A DNA stretch of 64,000 nucleotides from Entoloma clypeatum (Eukaryota; Basidiomycota; Agaricomycetes; Agaricales; Entolomataceae), in the NCBI GenBank assembly GCA_963565915.1, contig OY751485.1, positions 5,394,001 through 5,458,000 on the forward strand. Direction: 5' to 3'. The notes below the pieces were generated by a model. That model saw only the letters and a list, made by a program, of their open reading frames with translations. It was not told the DNA's origin and made no database searches. Positions 9,512-19,864 of the stretch are shown here, one piece after another (within the stretch, counting starts at the first letter, position 1; each line of letters begins with the position of its first letter). The translations under genes were made by a program, and so were the position numbers.

Positions 9512-9522
9512 TTGCTAAATCT
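9512..9522 (+). other. Self-priming primer binding site of chromovirus B
   Basis: TTGCTAAATCT, 2 bp after the LTR, is complementary over 11 nt to 9427-9437 at the presumed RNA 5' end. The layout is the same as in element A. Confidence 0.75.
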
Positions 9523-9964
9523 CGTTAGGTTCGCCCAGAGCAAAGAGAGCAACTACCAGACGAGTCAAGACGTCGCGCTTCTTTGAAGACTTCACCAGTA
9601 ACCCATTCAGCACGCCAGAAGCCCGACAGGAGGAGCTAAGTCCTCGAGACAGTATCGATTTTACGCTTATCCAGCAGTACATCGAATCGGAGATCCGTCG
9701 CATCCTACAGCAGGTGCTTGACGAAGAACTAGACAACGACGAGCATCGCCCCCACGGCGAGATAGCAGAGAGCATCCATCTTGCTCGGCAACACCAGATC
9801 GCGCGTTACAACGCCCGACAGAACGAACTCGAAAGCTTTCGCGTTCAAGAAGGACCTCAGACAGGTCGGATCACAGAGATCAGAGAGTTTATCGGTGTCC
9901 AGACAACTGTTATCAGAAGATTGATTAGGACGCTCACATCGAGACGTCCCAGAGCCACATCATC

Positions 9965-11167
9965 ATGTCTTACTCGAAGCAGCAGATCTATGCCCACTTC
10001 ACCATCGAAGAACAACAGACCGAGTACAACCGCTGGGCACGAAATGAGAGACTTGACCCCTTCTCGAGACCAACAGACGCGCAGGAACAGAGATTCCTTA
10101 GAGATTTACAGAGGAAATACTCTGAACATTTTGCCACCGATTCTGCCGACGAGTCCCCTGACGAATTTACTTTTGACTCCGCGCAGTCAGATATCGAACA
10201 GACGCCTAGAACAGGGACTCATTTTCAATCCTTACCTGTATCCCGAACCCCATCTTCATCCCAACAACCCGACTCCTCTTCTCCTCCGCAGACTCTAAAC
10301 ATGGCAGAAGCTCCGGCTGTACAAACAATGGATAAATCCAAGATCATCAAGGATCCCGGGATGTTCAAGGACAGATACACCTTTGACGAGTGGTGGAAAG
10401 CCACCAAACTATACATCAGGTTCCAAAAGAGCCTCACAGACGATCAGAAGATTCTTGCGGTGTTATCCTGCATGATGGAAGGGTCCGGCAGACACTGGGC
10501 CAGTAACAAGTTAGACGCTCTTACCGCTGACAATGAGAACATCACCTGGCTAGGTTTTTCCGATGATATCACCACACGATTCTCCATCGCCAACAAGTCC
10601 GTCGCTGCCAAAGCGAGACTCGAAGTCCTGAAACAAGAGAAACGCACTGTTGATGAGTTCTTGGATGAATTTGAAGAACTCTTGGGACTGTCAAACCTTG
10701 GCAAAGAAACTGGGAAATACATCCTAGAGAAAAACGTCAACCGCAGAATCTCTGAACAAGTGGCTAGCGATGGCAAGACGTACACCGATTACGCAAAGGA
10801 GATCCGAAACAAGGGACGACAGATGGAAGGACACGCACTGGTCATCCGAGGTGGCGGCGACATGCGCACCGGATCGGGTACCACTTATGGTGGTCAGGGC
10901 AAAGCCATGGAGATCGACAAAGCAGGAGTAGCCCGTTGCTACAACTGTCAGCGCTTCGGTCATCTGGCTAAAGACTGTAGCGCCCCAAAGAAGAAAGATG
11001 GTCGCAAGTGTTTCAACTGTGACCAAGAAGGCCATATCGCGCGCAACTGCTGCAAGCCGAAGAAGAACTCCGGAAGGGTTAGGAAGGTGTCTGAGAAAGA
11101 TGCCGAGAATGATGAAACCACAATCTTAGAAGCCGACGAGAAGGATTTTCCCGAAGGGTCCGATTAA
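9965..11167 (+). CDS. Gag protein, chromovirus B (400 aa)
   Basis: The ATG at 9965 is the first ATG downstream of the inferred transcript start. The N-terminal 111 residues (helical, with SYSKQQIYAHFTIEEQQTEY) precede the capsid-like domain; the two CCHC knuckles are [14 protein letters not shown] and [14 protein letters not shown] near residues 322 and 344. It ends with the same acidic tail and TTTTCCCGAAGGG context as A. The pol frame is -1 and open across the overlap. The long, gap-free alignment with A suggests that both were under selection until recently. Confidence 0.88.
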   Translation: MSYSKQQIYAHFTIEEQQTEYNRWARNERLDPFSRPTDAQEQRFLRDLQRKYSEHFATDSADESPDEFTFDSAQSDIEQTPRTGTHFQSLPVSRTPSSSQQPDSSSPPQTLNMAEAPAVQTMDKSKIIKDPGMFKDRYTFDEWWKATKLYIRFQKSLTDDQKILAVLSCMMEGSGRHWASNKLDALTADNENITWLGFSDDITTRFSIANKSVAAKARLEVLKQEKRTVDEFLDEFEELLGLSNLGKETGKYILEKNVNRRISEQVASDGKTYTDYAKEIRNKGRQMEGHALVIRGGGDMRTGSGTTYGGQGKAMEIDKAGVARCYNCQRFGHLAKDCSAPKKKDGRKCFNCDQEGHIARNCCKPKKNSGRVRKVSEKDAENDETTILEADEKDFPEGSD

Positions 11168-11217
11168 ATGACGCTAAGTCACGACCCTTATCTATTAAAC
11201 GGACTTGCTTGCCTTGT

Positions 11218-14200
11218 ATGACTGCAGACAATAGAACCTATGTCATCCCTGCCAAGCGAGCCGCTGCGTCGACTAAGACTGTGAAGGGAGATAACCTGCC
11301 AAAAAGACGAGAAATCAGGCTGTTAGCTCAGCTCAAAACACGACGAGGACCAAAGGTTATCCGACCTGAGGTTGACAGCGGATGTGAGCGCACATGCATC
11401 CATCCCAGAATAGTACGCGAACAGAACCTCCCCACGCGAGGAATACCACCCATAGCAATTCTAAATGCGGATGGATCACCAAATCGACAACAGAAAGCGA
11501 GCCAACTTGCCGAAGTCAAACTGGATTTGGGAGCACATCAGGAAACCATGGAAGCAATGGTACTGGACATTGGGAGGACGGACATGCTCTTGGGACATGA
11601 CTGGTTGGTACACCACAACCCCACAATCAATTGGACAACCGGCGCGGTAACATTTAACCGGTGCCCAACAACATGTCGAAGCAAACACTCGGATTTTAGG
11701 ATTAACCTTAATGGTTGCAAACACCGAGTTTGCATGGTTGAGGTGCGCGACAAAGATGCACCCAAAAAGTCGGATCAGAAATGGAAGCCTGGAGACCCTA
11801 TTTTGGAAGCTGTCACTCCCACACCACCTCCCACAACCAAACGACCCTCATATGTTGAACGATTTGCTCATCTTTTCGAGAAAGAGAACTTTGACAAGAT
11901 CCCAAAGGAGAGGGAATGGGACCATGGTATCGAACTTACACCGGATGCGCCAAAGGAACTAGGGGGAAATACATATCCTATGACGCAAAAGGAACAAGAA
12001 GAATTGGACGCATTCATTGACGAGGGTCTAGCAACAGGAAAGATCCGCCCGTCTAAATCCCCTTATGCCTCCCCTTGCTTCTTCATCAACAAGAAGGATG
12101 GCTCCAAACGATTGGTACAAGATTACCGCATGGTCAATAAATTCACGGTCAAAGACAAGTTCCCACTCCCACGAATATCCGATCTCTTGGACGTACTGAA
12201 AGATGCGGTCTACTTCAATAAAATGGACATCATGTGGGGTTATAACAACGTCCGGATTAAGGAGGGCGATGAATGGAAAGCTGCCTTCCTCACCAGTCGA
12301 GGATTGTTTGAACCATTGGTCATGTTTTTTGGTCTTTGCAATTCCCCGGGAACGTTCTCCCAAATGATGGCTAGTCTATTCCGGGACCAGATCCGCCGAC
12401 GTATCTGCGTGATCTACATGGATGACATCGTGGTTATCGGTAAAACCAAGGAAGAACTCGCGCAAAACACTGAAGAAATCCTACAGATCCTATCGGACAA
12501 TGATTTGTTCCTAAAGGAGAAGAAGTGTTTATGGGAAGTAACGAAATGTCCTATATTGGGATATGTGGTTGGTGAGGGACATGTCGAGATGGAAACTGAG
12601 AAGGTGGATACAATTCGAAACTGGCGAGCACCCACATCAAAAAAGGAAGTTCAGAAGTTCCTTGGATTTGCTAACTTCTATCGACAATTTATTGAAGGGT
12701 ACTCAAACATCGCAAAACCTCTCACTGCGCTCACAGGCGGTACGGCATTTACTTGGGGACCAACAGAGCAGCAAGCTTTTGAAGGTCTCATATGGGCAAT
12801 TACATCGGCGCCGGTCTTGGCATTACCGAAACCAGAGGGACAGTTCAGGGTTGAAACCGATGCATCGGGCTATGCAATTGGAGCAGTACTCTCTCAGAAG
12901 CAAAACGACAAATGGCACCCCATGGCGTTCTTGTCGCGGACCATGTCCGCGGCCAAACAGAATTACGAGATATACGACAAGGAACTCCTGGCAGTCGTGG
13001 AAGCATTAAAAGATTGGAGACACTATCTGCTCGAAGCAAGGGAACATTTCGAAATCTTGACCGATCACAAGAACCTGGAATATTTCCGTCGCCCTCAGGA
13101 CTTGAATCAACGACAGCGACGCTGGAAAATGAAGTTACAAGACTATGACTTCGAATTACGGCATGTGCCCGGCAAGACCAATGCGAAAGCGGACATCCTG
13201 TCACGCTTACCCTGGTATGAAGCGGAACTCGAACCACAGGACAGTGACCAGATGCTCAAGGAAGGACTATTCTTGAAACGGTTGGAATCAGAAGATGTGG
13301 TACAAATGGAGATGTTCACGGAGGAACAATTCTTTGAAGGGGGTGAAACATCTGATTCCATCAAAATTGGAAACGTCACAACCATTGAAAATCCGTGGAT
13401 CGCACGCATCAAGGGTTCAAACCACATGGAGACAGAAGTAGCCCAGGGTCTAAAGAAGAATCCTCATTGGTATCAACAGGAAAACGGCATCACATATGCA
13501 GGCGAACGAGTCTATGTCCCGCCAGATCCACAATTACGACAAGAATTGATGTTCGAGTCACACGATGCACCAGTGGCCGGACATCCAGGACAGTACCGGA
13601 CACATGAACTCCTCACTCGCACCTACTGGTGGCCTACCATACTGCATGATGTGAAGAAGTACGTGAAGGGTTGCGACACTTGTCAACGCAACAAGATTAA
13701 CTGACAAAAGCGACATGCTCCGCTACATCCCCATGCAGCACCAAGTCACCCATGGGAAGACATAGGAATCGACGTTGTGGGACCGATACCAGAATCTGAT
13801 GGAAAAAACACGATTCTGGTCATCACGGATAGACATTCGAAGATGCTTCACCTCATTCTGACAACCGTGGAACTATCGGCTGAAGGATTAGCCAAGATCT
13901 ATCGGGATCAGATATGGAAGCTTCATGGGATCCCCAAGAAGATCATCAGCGACAGGGGACCGCAGTTTGCCGCGAAGTTCATGGAGATACTCTGCCGCAT
14001 GTTAGGGATCAAGAGGAACCTGTCCACCGCATACCACCCACAGACTGATGGACAGGCCGAGCGATCGCATCAGGAAACAGAAGTATTCTTACGAAACTTT
14101 GTCAACCACTTGCAGGATGATTGGGCTGAATGGATCGCAATCGCAGAGTTCCAGTACAATGACAAAGAACACCAGGCGACGAAGCACACCCCATTCTACC

Positions 14201-14817
14201 TCAACTACGGTTTACATCCGTGGAAGGGAGAACTCGTGTTAGAAGATACCAATCCGGCTGCCAACGACTTCTTGAAAAAACTAAAACAGGCACGAGAAGA
14301 AGCCAATGCTGCGCTGAAACAAGCACAGGATCAGATGAAGAAGACAGTTGACACACGGCGAAGTCCGTCTCGGGACTACCGCATCGGAGACAAGGTGTGG
14401 CTGGAAGGGACTAACATCAGGACCGATCGTCCCTCAAAGAAACTTGATGCACTCCGACATGGACCATTCAAAGTCCTGGAGAAGAAAGGAGCTAGCGCGT
14501 ACCTTCTTGATCTTCCAAAGACTTGGAAGATGATTCACCCTGTGTTCAACGAGACCCTGTTGTCACCATATGAAACTCCGAAGTACGCCATCCAGAAAAA
14601 GAAACCAGCCCCTGATCCGATCATCGTCGAAGGACGAGAAGAGTACCATGTGTCTACGATCCTGGACTCTCGAAAGTTCCGCGGAAAGACCCAGTACCTC
14701 GTTCAGTGGGAAGGATATGGCCCAGAAGAGAACACATGGGAACCTCGAGCTAATGTTCAGAACGCTCAAGATTTGATCCATGATTTCCATCGGCAGAACC
14801 CGTCTCGACCACAATAA
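11218..14817 (+). pseudogene. Pol polyprotein, chromovirus B, one nonsense codon
   Basis: Same domain order as A: protease (VDSGCERT), RT with YMDD, RNase H, integrase, chromodomain at the C-terminus. A TGA at 13702-13704, between the integrase zinc region (CDTCQRNK) and its catalytic core, replaces an Arg codon of A (ISRQRRH versus IN-stop-QKRH), consistent with CGA to TGA. The frame is otherwise open to the stop ending at 14817. An in-frame ATG exists at 11218, but a -1 frameshift from gag is the more likely natural route. The stop would remove the integrase core and the chromodomain. Confidence 0.9.
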
Positions 14818-14950
14818 AAGACGAGTTCTCAAAACCCATGACAGTATCAACCTCATCAGTCAACCACACACCAAGTTCCCCGCTCTAGTCTTCTCCCTGC
14901 CCAATATAGCCACCCCATTCTTCTTTTATCTTTCAACCATCCTCACCGCC

Positions 14951-15322
14951 ATGTCAAACACCATCGTCACCTCCACCTCCACCACCGACATCAACCCCGC
15001 CATCGCTGCCCTTATGAACGAAGCGCTCTCCATGAGAGACCAAATCCACGCTCTCGAAACTTCCCTTGCCGACCTCCTCCATCGCCAGATGCATATCCGG
15101 CTCCACTCGCTGTCCAACCTACCCGTCGCCCCAAGTCCCGAGGAAAAACAAATTCTTGGAAACTACACCAGCACCCTCGTGATCGAGAATCAACGTATTC
15201 GGCTGGCTATCAAAGGCCTCGAACTCGCCGTAGCCATCAACGAGGAGTTGATATATGATTGGAGCCTCAAGGAAAGTCCGAACTGGTCCGATCCCGGCAA
15301 CAATGAGGGATGGGGACAATGA
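14951..15322 (+). CDS. Third ORF of chromovirus B (unknown function, 123 aa)
   Basis: ATG at 14951, TGA at 15320-15322. Homologous to 8336-8704: the core SMRDQIHALETS...DLLHRQMHIRLHSL is almost unchanged while the ends vary more (STSTTDIN versus AASTDASDIN). It keeps an open frame although pol of the same element is broken. Unknown family; the predicted all-helical content and lack of hydrophobic segments argue for a soluble, perhaps oligomeric protein. Confidence 0.68.
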   Translation: MSNTIVTSTSTTDINPAIAALMNEALSMRDQIHALETSLADLLHRQMHIRLHSLSNLPVAPSPEEKQILGNYTSTLVIENQRIRLAIKGLELAVAINEELIYDWSLKESPNWSDPGNNEGWGQ

Positions 15323-15356
15323 CTCTGTGAGGACACAGAGCTTGAGGAGGGGAACA

Positions 15357-15743
15357 TGTTACGGACTTACCGGTTTGTATGCTACGCACTTTTCCCTTGC
15401 ATCGTACCTTCATCATTTCTTTGACTCATTGGACCGCTTATTCATTTACCTTTACTCTACCATTCTCCTTTAGTATACTTCGCTCCCGCGCTGACTCGCA
15501 CTCCGCAGTAGGGATTACTCAGTCCGCAGTCGTCTGACTCACTTCGCACTGCCTTCCGCAGTTACTGACTCATCCGCACTGCCTTCCGCAGCTACTGACT
15601 CACTCGCTACCGCTCGTAGCCAGTACTATATAAACCCCATGTACCATAGCTACATTCCTTAGATTTAGCAATCACTTTGCTCTTCGCCTTTCCACTTCCT
15701 GCATACTCTGCCCGAACCTTGGAACGGTTTGTTAAGCATAACA
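15357..15743 (+). repeat. Chromovirus B 3' LTR (387 bp)
   Basis: It differs from the 5' LTR at six sites by eye, each one CG in one copy and TG or CA in the other. Followed by the duplication gattg. Confidence 0.94.
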
Positions 15744-15748
15744 GATTG

Positions 15749-15912
15749 CGAGAAGGATTAGGAAGGATCTTGTGAATAGGAAGAGGTTGGAGTTGCCGGA
15801 GCTGTCAGATGATTCCGACATGTCGATTTCGGAGCCGTCGGAGAAGGTGGAGTCGGAGGAGGAGTCGGACAAGGAGGAGGGTCCGTCAAACAAGAAACAA
15901 CGTACTAAGTAG
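15749..15912 (+). pseudogene. Antisense accessory ORF of element C, C-terminal part
   Basis: If A, B and one copy of each target duplication are removed, the frame from 2541 runs through gaggattg into 15749 without a shift. The segment reads RRIRKDLVNRKR, then an acidic Ser/Glu-rich stretch (SDDSDMSISEPSEKVESEE) and ends SNKKQRTK at TAG 15910-15912. The related ORF in element F also has an acidic tail and ends SNKKQ. The basic tail could be a nuclear localisation signal. It lies tail-to-tail with the pol stop at 15940. Confidence 0.65.
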
Positions 15913-15939
15913 ATAGAATAGTACTTGTTTTTTCTTGTT

Positions 15940-17521
15940 TCAGAGCGATGTGAGTGGACCCGGTTTGTCGGGATAAGCGGAGTGAAAGTCAGAGACAAGC
16001 TCGGGGGCGTTTTCCAATTCATTGGCTGGTAGCCAAGAGAATTCTTCATCAGTGTTTTCATATCCTAACCAACGGACAAAATATAGTAGCTTGCAGCTAC
16101 GTTGTCGGTCGATCTTTGAGTCGACTCTTTCAGCAATCTCGTACTCAAGTTCTCCATCAATGTCAATTGGAGGAGGCGGAGTCGGAAACATATATCTGAT
16201 CGTTATGTCGGAGGAAACCATTGGGGTCGAGAGACCAGCAGGGTTTAGGATCTTTAGAAAGAGTGTCGTAAAGAGTGTCGGAAGGGAGTGCTGTGAGTAT
16301 GTCGTGGTGAAGCTTTTCTGTGTCCATGATAATGGTCGCACGGAGGACGGGCTCAAGGAGTTGAGTCACGCGAACTGAAGCAGAGAGCTGTTCTTGCAAA
16401 AAGACTGGTCGGAGGTTGGTCGGATTGATGTCGACGTAGTCGCTATTTCCCCCTTTAGGGTAGACATCCCAACGTCTAGTTAGAGAGTCAGGTTTAGTTC
16501 CCAATCGGCGGGGGCGGAATCGGATGACAAGGTTGAACTGAGAAAGGTATTCTGACCATTGGACTTGTCGGCGTGAAAGAACTTTGGTGGTGGCAAAATA
16601 CTCAAGATTTTGTGGTTGGTAACGACATCAATCAGAGTACCAGAGCCTTCGAGGTAATGGCGCCAAATTTTTAACGCTTCGTAGATGGCAAGAAGTTCCT
16701 TATCATGTCATAGTTTACTTCGGGGGCCGTGAAGGTGCGGGAATGGAATGCGACGGGGTGGACTTCATTGTCGGAGGTGACTATCGACAGAATAGCCGCT
16801 AGGGCATAGTCGGATGCGTCGGTTTCGACAATTATCGGAGAGTCGGGGATCCAGTGTGTCAGGATTGGAGTGGTGGTAAATGCCTTTTTCAGGTCATTAA
16901 AAGTGGTTCGAGCGTCGTCGGAGAACAGCCAAGTGGCATGTTTCCTGGTTAAACAAGTGAGTGGAATAGTGATGTTGGAATAGAATGGAATGAAACGTCA
17001 ATAAAAGTTTGCAAAACCTAAAAAGGACTGGATGTCCTTCACTCTGCGCGGTTCAGGCCAATCCTGAATAATCTTGACTTTTGCTTCCGACATTTTGAGT
17101 CCATCGGGAGAAAGGATAAATCCAAGATATTCTACAGTTTTGGCAGAGAAGTCGCACTTGTCGGCGCGGGCGTAAAGACCATGTTGTCGGAGTTGTCGGA
17201 GGACTTCTTGGACATGTTTTTTGTGTTCCTTGGGGTTGTCGGAGTAGATCAGGATGTCGTCGAGGTAAACAGTAACGCAGTTGTCCAGAAGGTCAGAGAA
17301 GATGTCGTTCATAAAGCGTTGAAAGGCTGCAGGTGTGTTAGACAATCCGAATGGCATGACTAACCATTCAAATGATCCATAGCAAGTGTGGAATGCAGTT
17401 TTCCATTCATCACCTTCAGCAATGCAGACTTGATGGTATGTGTGTCGGAGGTCTATGGTGGTATAAACACGTGCTTTTCTGGCAGTGGCTAAGAGGTCAG
17501 AGATGAGCAGAAGTGGGTATC
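15940..17521 (-). pseudogene. Gypsy element C pol, 3' part (RT to chromodomain, integrase deleted)
   Basis: Read on the minus strand from 17521: RT (IDLRHTYHQVCIAEGDEWKT, YLDD intact in VTVYLDDILIYS), a TGA at about 16998-17000 where Arg is expected in FANFYRRFI, RNase H (IVETDASDYALAAIL) with further frame breaks, then the linker [14 protein letters not shown]. After [11 protein letters not shown] the integrase is missing and the sequence jumps to the C-terminal chromodomain ([20 protein letters not shown]...WLGYENTDEEFSWLP), ending at 15940. The 5' continuation of this gene is now inverted at 21141-22106. Confidence 0.85.
16444..16460 (-). other. Internal near-copy of the polypurine tract (candidate central PPT) in element C
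   Basis: The minus strand reads CCCTAAAGGGGGAAATA, the same as the 3' polypurine tract at 1591-1606 plus one A. It encodes PKGGNS in pol between RNase H and integrase. See also 61460-61476 in element F. Confidence 0.45.
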
Positions 17522-17955
17522 TGTAAGGGCAACCACTTTCACTTTTCACTTTTCCTTCACTTTCTTCCTTTCCTTTCTATTCCACCATCTCCGACGTCCT
17601 CCGATCGTATCCGCTGTCTCCGACATCTTATCCGCCTCTCTGCATCTGACGACTCTGCCCCCATCCGCTACTCCGCACGTCGGATCGCAGGTACTATCAT
17701 TCATCTTGTTTCCATTCATCCTTCATTGCTACTCCCGATCATTGCTCATCATTCATGTGTCTCGTTTTATCTCTTATTTTATATCTCATTTTACTATTTA
17801 TCGCAGCTAGCTTGCAGGGGAATCTTTAGAACTTTCTCTTCGGATCTCCCTTGCAAGGTATGTGTTGTATTACTTATTAGACTGCTCAATCTAAACTTCG
17901 GATCTCCCTTGCAAGTATCTGAGTTTGAGTCTTGGATCGTAAGGTCGCCCTTACA
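17522..17955 (+). repeat. Solo LTR of the E family (434 bp)
   Basis: It starts TGTAAGGGC and ends GCCCTTACA, and is homologous to the LTRs at 22107, 32486, 53952 and 59532. Inside, the string GGATCTCCCTTGCAAG occurs twice. The flanks do not match each other: gtatc on the left, gagag on the right. They do match, as reverse complements, the two flanks of E1 (gatac and ctctc), which shows that this LTR took part in an inversion. Confidence 0.92.
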
Positions 17956-18635
17956 GAGAGTGCAAAAGACTGGAAATAGAATGTGTCAGTCACATGTCAA
18001 ATCACTGGATCTTTAGATGAAACAGGGACACAGCAACATCTGTTTGCTCCATTAGGGTCCATCAGACCCCTATTCCATGTTTAACGTCATACACAGAGTT
18101 AACTGGTAGACACATGTATGGAGGCGGATGAGCATCGCAATCATCGGGGTGTTATCACCCGGATCTGCTAGCTCATCGCGCTACACAATGATGTGGGATT
18201 AAGCATCCACATAATCATTAATGTTGTATGTACAGATTGAGGTGCACTTGATCTATCGTGTTTGCGATATAGCGGCATTGAGTCTACTAAGACTGCCAGC
18301 GACAAGCGCAATGGCGAGTCTCAGGGCTCATAACCTGTTGGAACAGCATATGATCACATCAACACTGGAGGTGATCACAGTGGATGGGTTGTCGCGCAGT
18401 CCAGTAGTACTTTATGCTATGCGCTACGGATCGTGTATCTACGATAGAGAGAGAACCTTACTACTAACCTTGAGAGGTGTTTGCAAGGTGGGGGTTACTC
18501 ATTAAGAGCGTTATATTGCACAGAGAATAAGGACAGTCTTATATACTAGTCAACTTATTTGTACATTATTTGTACATCATGGGATTGGGCACATGATACT
18601 ATAGATAAAATATCTATAGGAGTGGAATTCATTCA
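17956..18635 (-). mobile_element. Copia element G, 5' LTR and leader (displaced by inversion)
   Basis: The minus strand reads LTR (18635 to 18336), primer site GTTATGAGCCCT, then a leader of about 380 bp ending at ctctc. The LTR matches the 3' LTR at 38454-38757. The leader's continuation is at 32919, on the far side of E1. The flank actcc (18636-18640) is the reverse complement of ggagt at 38758-38762, the target duplication of G; three bases (ACA in this orientation) are missing from the LTR tip. Confidence 0.85.
18336..18635 (-). repeat. Copia G 5' LTR (about 300 bp)
   Basis: Matches 38454-38757 with scattered differences. The primer site on the minus strand, immediately after the LTR end TTCCAACA, is GGTTATGAGCCC, complementary to the anticodon arm of initiator methionine tRNA. 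Confidence 0.88.
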
Positions 18636-18640
18636 ACTCC

Positions 18641-19333
18641 TCCCCTCGTCCAACAACTGTGTCTCCTGTCCAATGGCCTCTCCTCACACCCACTTTCCTT
18701 GGTGTCCAATGGCCATCCCTTGCATCCAATGACTGCCCCCTGCCCCCAACGGCCTCCCCTCATTCCCAACAGCTGCCCCTCATGTCCAACAACCACCAAT
18801 TAGTTTATATATATATAGTATAGTGTGTACTCATTTTGAATTACATATTAGTACAGTGAATCAAATTGTTTGAAACCATCATCTACAACTAAGTGAACCC
18901 AAAAATTCCTTGAAAACAACTCTGAAAACTGAATCAGGAAAATTGCACATCAGCACCTGTTTTTGACCCACTTGACCCCATCCATCCACATATTTTTTAG
19001 ACAAGATATCTGTTCTTTTCGCAGGCTCCTAAACCATCCCCTAGACATGGATGAACACATTCGCAATGTTTTATATGTATTTTTGGAGCAGCAGGTTCTC
19101 GTCTGGGAAAATTCACAGATCTCATCTGATTTCCCCATCTGGAACCATGATCTGATTTTGGGCACTCAAAGGCAGCCCCACTATGGTGCAACACACTTAG
19201 TCACCACCTATTTTGTGCAAGCACCAATTTGGTTGGCAACTGACCAAACCCTAACTGTATGCTCCTTGAGTGGTTTTTTGAGGGCCCCCAAGTAGTATTT
19301 TCAATCCAAACAAATGATGTGATTTGCTCCCTG
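18641..19333. other. Genomic interval between Copia G and Gypsy C; degenerate minisatellite
   Basis: 18641-18800 repeats a CAATGGCC / CAACGGCC theme every 20-30 bp and is the same kind of degenerate repeat as 50868-51425, in reverse orientation. Then comes an AT-rich stretch (TATATATATA about 18808-18817). The remainder to 19333 holds no ORF I can support; an open frame at 18963-19295 has no recognisable features. Confidence 0.5.
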
Positions 19334-19693
19334 TGTTACATTCCGATCAATTCCGATGATTTCTGACCAATCCCAACACCTCCGACACCTCTGACATTTT
19401 TGACTAATACTTATTATGCATACTTACTGTTATGAATCTTGTTACTACGTACATTACTTACATCCAACCATTTTACTTATGTTAAGAATCTCCGACAGCC
19501 ACTTGTTATCTGACTCCGATGAAGCCACATGTCCTCCGACATAGTATTTAAACTTATGTAGAATCATGTATTAGCTTCAGTTTGAATATCAACTTAGATT
19601 CGACATCATACCTCCCGTCCTCTTTCCGACTCTTAACTTGAGTCCGACCTCCAACCTCTGATCCTCCGATCCTCCAAAATAAGGACACCAACA
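19334..19693 (+). repeat. Gypsy element C 5' LTR (360 bp)
   Basis: TGTTACATTCC to GGACACCAACA. The first 125 bp match the 3' LTR fragment at 1463-1589. Rich in TCCGAC motifs. What follows (TATTAGCGAGGGTGCAAC) should contain the primer site, which I could not assign to a tRNA or to self-priming. Confidence 0.82.
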
Positions 19694-19864
19694 TATTAGC
19701 GAGGGTGCAACACACAAGTTGAAGCCAAGTCCTTGCCCCTACGTTGCACGCGCTCCGACCTTCCGACCCCCCGACACGTCCGACGTAGCTCCAATGTTTT
19801 GTCGATCAGTTCTTAACAGTATATTCAAACTGCCACTTGCTTATCCGTATTTCAAATTCCAGTT

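Larger units (their letters stand above)
9123..15743 (+). mobile_element. Ty3/Gypsy chromovirus B, nearly complete (6621 bp)
   Basis: A relative of A with 387-bp LTRs, flanked by gattg (9118-9122 and 15744-15748). The gene order is the same as in A. The two LTRs differ at six positions, all at CpG sites, and pol carries one nonsense codon, so B is older than A. It lies in the same orientation as A, separated by the 8 bases gaggattg of the shared target ORF counted without duplicates. Confidence 0.94.

Noticed and set aside
14951..15322. Envelope-like gene in chromovirus B
   Set aside because: The position fits, but the product has no signal peptide, transmembrane segment or cysteines; better listed as an unknown ORF.
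18963..19295. Open frame of 110 codons between Copia G and Gypsy C
   Set aside because: No family resemblance, start lies in a long non-coding stretch, and an equally long frame is open on the other strand.
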